Assembly (NCBI GenBank): GCA_963576735.1
Contig: OY755177.1
Location: 4,278,001-4,342,000 of the forward strand
Origin: Bedellia somnulentella
Taxonomy: Eukaryota; Arthropoda; Insecta; Lepidoptera; Bedelliidae
Direction: 5' to 3'
DNA length: 64,000 nucleotides
Shown here: positions 58,597-64,000 of the stretch, one piece after another
Layout: each line of letters begins with the position of its first letter
Position numbering within the stretch: position 1 is the stretch's first letter
Program-made: the position numbers and the translations under genes
The notes under the pieces: model-generated
Seen by the model: only the letters and a program-made list of their open reading frames with translations
What the model was told of the DNA's origin: nothing
Database searches by the model: none

Positions 58597-60430
58597 CTAC
58601 TCTTTGTCGGTCAACTCACTTAAATCTCGTATAATTTGCTCAATTGGGACATTGGTTAGTCGGTGACTCACTTTTTCAGTTATAGAAAACCAATTCTGAA
58701 AAGAATTCACAAATAATGACATAACACAAGTGAAATGAGTAACTACGTTAAATCATGGGTGGGGTCTGCAGGTATCCCCAATAAAGCAAAAATGTAACTT
58801 ACCTTAGCAATAGAGCGCCAAACTTTCACTCGCCGAAAGGCCTCGCGTTGCATTGATATTAGCCGAGAAAACGAGATCCTAACTTCTAAATAAAAAAAAC
58901 CGTTAAAAAACAGCGCGTGGTATTTGCTTAGACCCCGCCCGTGACGTTAAAGGCTAAAATTTGGTTAATTGCAACTCAGAGTCACTCATTTAACTATATA
59001 GATACATAAATTGACGCCATTTTTTCCCATTGGGGTAGGCAGAGACTATCGATCACCACTTCGTACGATCTTGGCAAACCTCACTTGCTTCGTTAATATC
59101 CATTAATATTTATTTTTCATCCTTGCTCTTTTATGACTCATACTTCGGACGCCTGCCTTTTTGAGCACACTCTTGATCTAGTCTAAATGTGTTCTACGTG
59201 GTCGCCCTCTACTAACATTACCTTCCATATTGGCACTATACACTCTTTCACCTTATTCCTATTACGTGCGTGCAGTAAATTTGATGAATCGACAGTAAAT
59301 TTAGATATTTTCGATACAAGCACTATAGTAGAAAGAAAAGTTAACTAATTTACATTTCGGCCAATAATTTCTACCCTAACCTTAATATTATAATTAAAAA
59401 CACTATATACCTAAATCTTTAAGCTCTGCAAGTATGATGTAATTTTTCTATAGGTGAAGATTTGTAAATGGCATTGTGTATTCTTTATTATTATTTGTAA
59501 ATGGCATTAGTATTATCTTGTTTGTATAAGTCTGTTAATCTACCAAAGAAAATAAAATAAAACATCCAAAAAAACAGAAGCTTTTATATAATTAGTACAT
59601 ACTAGTGGATCGTCCCAGCTTCGCACGGGTAGCGTTGTTTTTTAAATATCTGAGGTTTCTTTCTTAAGTCACTGCTCAAGCATTGTGAAATTCAGCGCAA
59701 TGTTTTCAATTTATTAAATTTATAGCACTCATTAAACAGTGTAGTTTGGTGATTTTGAATGCGCTTTAATGAACGGTTCAGTATTTCCGTTTAATAGCAA
59801 ATTTTGGAATAAACCGCTATGAAGTATTTACAAATAACAATCTAAAAAATAATTCAATATATAATTCGTTATAATAATGATGTAGGATGCAACTACTGGC
59901 GCCATCTAGTATGTTATATGTAAATTAGTAAAGATTTGGTTTTGGTCACGGGCGCGATGGCTTATTTTATGTATAATTTCGGTGTTTGTCTATCGATTTC
60001 TATGATTCTTTTTTTATTGAATAGGTAATAATGTTACCCTTGGGATGAGTGAGAGGTTTACAAACGTAAGAGTAAACAAATATAATCAGAATGTTCCGAA
60101 CTGCTAAGCTATCAGGAATTACACGTGTCATTGTGAGTCAACCGTAAAAGATAGACATAAACTGTTGAAGATTTTTTTTTAGATAATTTTATGAAGAATA
60201 TTTCCGTCATACATAATTTCTATGTAAGTATAACCATTAAGTCTGCACACGTGACGGAAGCTTAAAAAATGGAGTAACTTCTCCCGTTTTCCCAAATTTT
60301 TCCCAAAATTCCCCTTTACTACTCTGCTGAAAAGTATACAAAAACCTGCGCAGGAGTATGAAGAATAATTGTACCAAGTTTCCTTAAAATCCGTCGAGTA
60401 GTTTTTGTTTCCATAAGGAACATACAAACC

Positions 60431-60472
<42 letters not shown>

Positions 60473-60841
60473 AATTTTACTGATTGCATTTTTGGCATCA
60501 GTATCGATCCCTAATCATCACCTGATAGTTATTTTGAAAATATATTTCATGTACAGAATTGACCTCTCTACAGATTTATTATAAGTATAGAAGATAATTT
60601 TATGAAGAATATTTCCGTCATACATAATTTCTATGTAAGTATAACCATTAAGTCTGCACACGTGACGGAAGCTTAAAAAATGGAGTAACTTTTCCCGTTT
60701 TCCCAAATTTTTCCCAAAATTCCCCTTTACTACTCTGCTGGAAAGTATACAAAAACCTGCGCAGGAGTATGAAGAATAATTGTACCAAGTTTCCTTAAAA
60801 TCCGTCGAGTAGTTTTTGTTTCCATAAGGAACATACAAACC

Positions 60842-60887
<46 letters not shown>

Positions 60888-62351
60888 AATTTTACTGATT
60901 GCATTTTTGGCATCAGTATCGATCCCTAATCATCACCTGATAGTTATTTTGAAAATATATTTCATGTACAGAATTGACCTCTCTACAGATTTATTATAAG
61001 TATAGATAAGAAACTAAATTCTAATTTTACAGTCGGCAGTAACAGTCTTAGTATTACAAACTTTTCGGCCGTCTTACAAACAACGTCTTGAAATAAACTT
61101 CACAAGTCAATATTTTCATGGAAGAGGTCTGACGTTTATTCATAATACAAGTCACTATGAAACCATTACTGATTTTGATTTCCGTGTGATTCTTTAATGA
61201 TAAGTTTCCATAGCCGTATGTGAAAAATCAAAATTTTAAGACTGTTTTTATTTAGGAATGTTATTACATTGCGACAAACAATTTACAAATTGTTGAGACT
61301 ACGAAGGGGTTTGAAAGTAATGTTTGTACTTCTAAATATCTCGTAACATTGTCACCTGGTATTCAGAGTACCCACAGTGATAGAGGGCAGGCGTTTCGCC
61401 GTTTTGGTACGAACACACTGTCAGATGACTAAATACAACTTAGCCATGTGGGTTTTCTCACGATGTTTTCCCTCACCGTTAACAACTATGATGAATTTAC
61501 CACACATATGACTTTGAAAAGGGACCTTTGTGGAGGCCCCAACACAGAAATTGAACCCACGCTGCTGTCTGCATGATGGGCGGACGAATGTGTCATAGAC
61601 TATCATGGTTGTAACTAAATATATGCATTATTAATTAAAGAATAAATAAAGGAAAGAAAAATTTCGACACAGGCGGGGATAGTAAAAAATTCGGAGGTAG
61701 GAAACGCAAACACTACTTAAACGTGTAAAAAGAAATAAAGGATAGAAGAATTTCGCACTGGCAGCCAACTGACACGGTAGCTCAGTTGGCAGAGCGTCCG
61801 GGGCGTTTACCCGAGGTCGCGGGTTCGATCCCCGCCTGTGTCGAAATTTTTCTTTCCTTTATTTATTCTTTATTTATTAGTAATAATCCCCACATGAGGT
61901 TTTCATGAACAAAAAGATTTAAATTAAATATATGCATGTTCGGATCCCGCACCATTTAGACTTAATTGCAATTGTGGTTTGAAGTTTTGACATATGAGAT
62001 AAATGGGTATTAAACTTATAATCATTATTCATTTCTTATTTCCAAACGATAAAGACCGCAGCAGAAAACGTATGACTAAGAAAATGACGATGTAGAGATT
62101 ATATACACTTAAGACTATAAGATAATAAGTAGAATCCACACCGAAATAAGCTAGCAGATTATTTGTTTTAGTGCTACCGACTTTATTTATTTCCTCTTAC
62201 TGAGTCCCTTTTTAGGACATAGTCGTTATTGGGGATTCCGGCAGTGCGCATATAACACCACTATTCGTATTCAGTAAACAGTTTTTCCCGACGATGTTTG
62301 ACGTTCCAACTCACTCGGTTTAGGAGCCCGCGGCTTCGCATAAATAACCAT
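58597..62351 (-). CDS. Small spliced gene encoding a 72-residue basic protein (3 coding exons)
   Basis: The coding exons are 62351-62315 (37 bases), 58885-58803 (83) and 58695-58597 (99). The first donor is A|GTGAGT in phase 1. The next acceptor, TTTTTTTTATTTAG, supplies the two missing bases. The second donor is AAG|GTAAGT in phase 0 and the last acceptor is GAATTCTTTTCAG. The product begins MVIYAKPRAPKPK, continues SRLISMQREAFRRVKVW and NWFSITEKVSHRL, and ends RDLSELTDKE. It has no signal peptide or membrane helix; the first two thirds are strongly basic and the last part may be helical. AATAAA lies 42 bases after the stop. The 3.4 kb first intron contains Helitrons, a SINE, an RTE end and a foldback repeat. 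The phases and signals are seen; that it is expressed is inferred. I do not recognise the family. Confidence 0.55.
59012..59263 (-). repeat. RTE LINE 3' fragment
   Basis: About 250 bases of the RTE end, from GGCAGAGACTATCGATCACC to GTGGTCGCCCTCTACTAACA on the plus strand. It lies in intron 1 of the 72-residue gene. Confidence 0.7.
59602..60591 (-). mobile_element. Non-autonomous Helitron, full-length
   Basis: The 3' end CCACTAG|T is at 59602 and the 5' end TCTATACTTATAATAA starts at 60591. The (GACA)n tract has 10 units at 60431-60470. Confidence 0.8.
60592..61006 (-). mobile_element. Duplicated 5' part of the Helitron
   Basis: This segment repeats 60181-60591 almost exactly, with 11 rather than 10 GACA units and a few substitutions. 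It starts with a second intact Helitron 5' end and stops inside the element. Confidence 0.85.
61320..61609 (-). repeat. SINE-A, decayed
   Basis: It keeps CACCTGGTATTCAGAGTACC, the ACACTGTCAGATGACTAA body and a degraded head ending at TATCATGGTT. Confidence 0.65.
61637..61925 (+). repeat. tRNA-like repeat T, foldback copy
   Basis: The 44 bases at 61637-61680 are the exact reverse complement of 61828-61871. The loop between them holds the TTCGGAGGTAGG body and most of the tRNA-like core. The right side continues into the AATCCCCACATGAGG end module. Confidence 0.8.
61771..61842 (+). repeat. tRNA-like sequence inside repeat T
   Basis: The acceptor-stem bases GACACGG pair imperfectly with CTGTGTC. 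The A box TAGCTCAGTTGG and B box GGTTCGATCCC are excellent. The anticodon loop could read GTT, but the stem is only 4 bp, so a working tRNA is unlikely. Confidence 0.55.
61926..62314. other. Intron 1 of the 72-residue gene, 5' part
   Basis: No recognised repeat is seen. Confidence 0.3.
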
Positions 62352-62410
62352 ATTAACCACTGAAGGTTTTGCACAAACTTGCGGAGTATCGAGTGAAAGG
62401 GCGGAAAAAA

Positions 62411-63350
62411 CTGTGAAAATATTTTTTTAATATATATTTTATAGTTTGTTGGCAGCATTCATTTCATTTTACATTTGAATTTTTCGAGTTGATATAAAAT
62501 TAGAGTCTGTGAGGGTTCTAAACATAAATATGGTTATAATCCGTATTAAATAATCTAAAGGATTTATTCATTGAGAATACGTTTATTATACATTCTAAAA
62601 ATATATACTTTTCACCAAAAGTTATTCGTTGGCTTTCAAAAAGCTGCAACCTTTTACACCAAATGCAAATAAATTTTGAAAATAATTGAAATTAAAATTA
62701 CCTTACATAATTTTAACAGAATTAATATTGCGCAGTGTTTTTGCCGCAAGTATGAAACAAACTTAAGGTCGAGTTTTCCAACTTTTGCTGCCGTACTTCT
62801 GATTTGAATGTCGAGTGACTATTGACTTAATAGATTAAACCAATTTATGAGACCGCAGAGAAAATTGCCGCTTAAAGACACTTTGCCACCTCCAGCTCTG
62901 TTAAATATATATACGTGTATGTGGTCTACGGACAGAGTGTTATGTTAAATGAGCATTGTGTTTTTCGCACAGTATTTAAACGATTTCGAATTCATAAAGC
63001 ACCAAATAGTATTGGAATATAAGTTGCATGTCACGGTAACATTTCGAAAATTCGAATATTTCAAATCCGAAATTCACTATTTAGAAAACTGTTCACATAA
63101 TTTACGTATCACAGATGCTTTATTTTCCACAACTTCATTAGTACATAAATACATTTTCTAGAAGTATCACTTCCCAGAAAAACTAAAACCAGATTATTAA
63201 AATGAATTTTATGCTTTTACCAACTATATCTTTAACTATAATCTCATTATTCCAAAGGTTTAAACGACCGAAGTAACTTTATCTATAGTCTTACATATCG
63301 TAAATCTCTTTAACTAGATATTTTTTATGTTAGAAAAATTGTATAAATAG
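62411..63350. other. Unannotated AT-rich stretch
   Basis: An acceptor-like TTTTCACAG ends at 62411, just upstream of the 72-residue gene's first coding exon. A 5' untranslated exon might therefore lie in this stretch, but I cannot place it. No recognised repeat is seen. Confidence 0.25.
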
Positions 63351-63415
63351 AACGCGGATGCATACCTGTTTGTATGTACACTTTCTAGCTTGTTTGCATG
63401 CTTGGTTGCATGTAA

Positions 63416-63472
63416 GGGGGTGCAGGGGCCCCCCTGCTTGGGGGGGTCGGGGGGCGAAAGCCCCCTGCAGAC
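63416..63472 (+). repeat. G-rich tract and hairpin
   Basis: Runs of five, four, seven and six G occur in about 40 bases. GCAGGGGCCCCCCTGC is a near-palindrome, and GGGGGCGAAAGCCCCC forms a hairpin with a GAAA-type loop. This is extreme composition for an AT-rich region. Confidence 0.75.
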
Positions 63473-63480
63473 AAAGAAAA

Positions 63481-63510
63481 GTTAGGTTACATTCAGTTAG
63501 GTTAGGTTAT
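63481..63510 (+). repeat. Short interstitial TTAGG-like repeat
   Basis: GTTAGGTTAC and, ten bases on, GTTAGGTTAGGTTAT contain three insect telomere-type TTAGG units. It is too short to be a telomere. Confidence 0.5.
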
Positions 63511-63559
63511 ATTATGTATAAAACGAGCGAGCGTAGCGCAGCGGAGCGAGCACCTAAAT

Positions 63560-64000
63560 GCCCGATGCATGGTATACTACTAAGCGGGGTATACACCTTA
63601 CTTAAAATACGCCTGCATAGCAGTAGGTATCATTCAATACATCTGTATTTCAAATATATGGAAAATGATTTTTTGGAATAGTGATTATTCGGAAAAGCAA
63701 TTTTGCGGAATTAAGGTATATCTGGTTTTCGATTCTTCGGGAATCCGTTCTAGTGGTTAATCAAAATGATAGTAAACAAAAACAAAAAACAAACGATAAT
63801 CTGGAATGTAAGAATGGTATTTGAAATTTCGGTGAAACAATATTATGTATGTTAGAATCGACCACACTCTATCGTGAACTCAATATTGTACTTTTAAAAC
63901 TTGATATACACAGTATGTGCTAGTTGCGTATTGATTCATTGCATAGTCATAGGCAGACTGTGTGTTGATTTTTATTTTTTTGGCTAATAAGTTTTATTAA
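63560..64000. other. Unannotated right end
   Basis: AT-rich sequence without a supported gene. Confidence 0.3.

Overview
This is AT-rich animal DNA, almost certainly from a moth or butterfly. The evidence is GT-AG introns, an insect artichoke-type leucine-rich-repeat gene, tRNA-derived SINEs of lepidopteran type, Helitrons ending in CTAG, RTE and RLE-type LINEs, and a mariner. There is no operon structure, rRNA, CRISPR array or bacterial feature. No family was checked against a database; all names rest on motifs and remembered family features.

One clear host gene lies on the minus strand, 34260 to 25802. Four coding exons with matching GT-AG phases give 1374 residues: signal peptide, about 40 LRRs, LRRCT, fibronectin III, one membrane helix and a short tail. 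It resembles Drosophila artichoke (chaoptin-like). Its 3.6 kb last intron holds a SINE, a deleted mariner and several decayed SINE-like copies. A second probable host gene is small and otherwise hidden. Three minus-strand exons at 62351-62315, 58885-58803 and 58695-58597 join in phase into a 72-residue basic protein followed by AATAAA. Its first intron has been filled by Helitrons, a SINE and a foldback repeat.

The rest is mostly mobile DNA. From left to right: a Jockey-type LINE with an intact ORF1 overlapping the start of ORF2 (1-2690); a 5'-truncated LINE with a restriction-like endonuclease and a long open reading frame (5607-7988); a SINE and Helitron field (8.4-24.7 kb); the artichoke-like gene (25.8-34.3 kb); a Helitron (34.4-35.4 kb); a broken RTE LINE with a duplicated tail (37.9-41.0 kb); a second LINE remnant (44.2-44.8 kb); a long-arm foldback MITE with an 8-bp target duplication (45.4-45.9 kb); more SINEs; and a Helitron cluster (57.5-61.0 kb).

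Two short repeats dominate. SINE-A has a tRNA-like head and a (TTATG)n tail. Repeat B has no tRNA head and a (TATG)n tail. Both share with the local RTE LINE a 3' module of about 45 bases: CTCTG, a CCC/GGG hairpin, CGTGA and a TATG repeat. This suggests all are copied by RTE-clade reverse transcriptases. I see no convincing new biochemical system. The most useful leads are the hidden 72-residue gene, the shared 3' hairpin module, the foldback tRNA-like repeats and the long-arm MITE.
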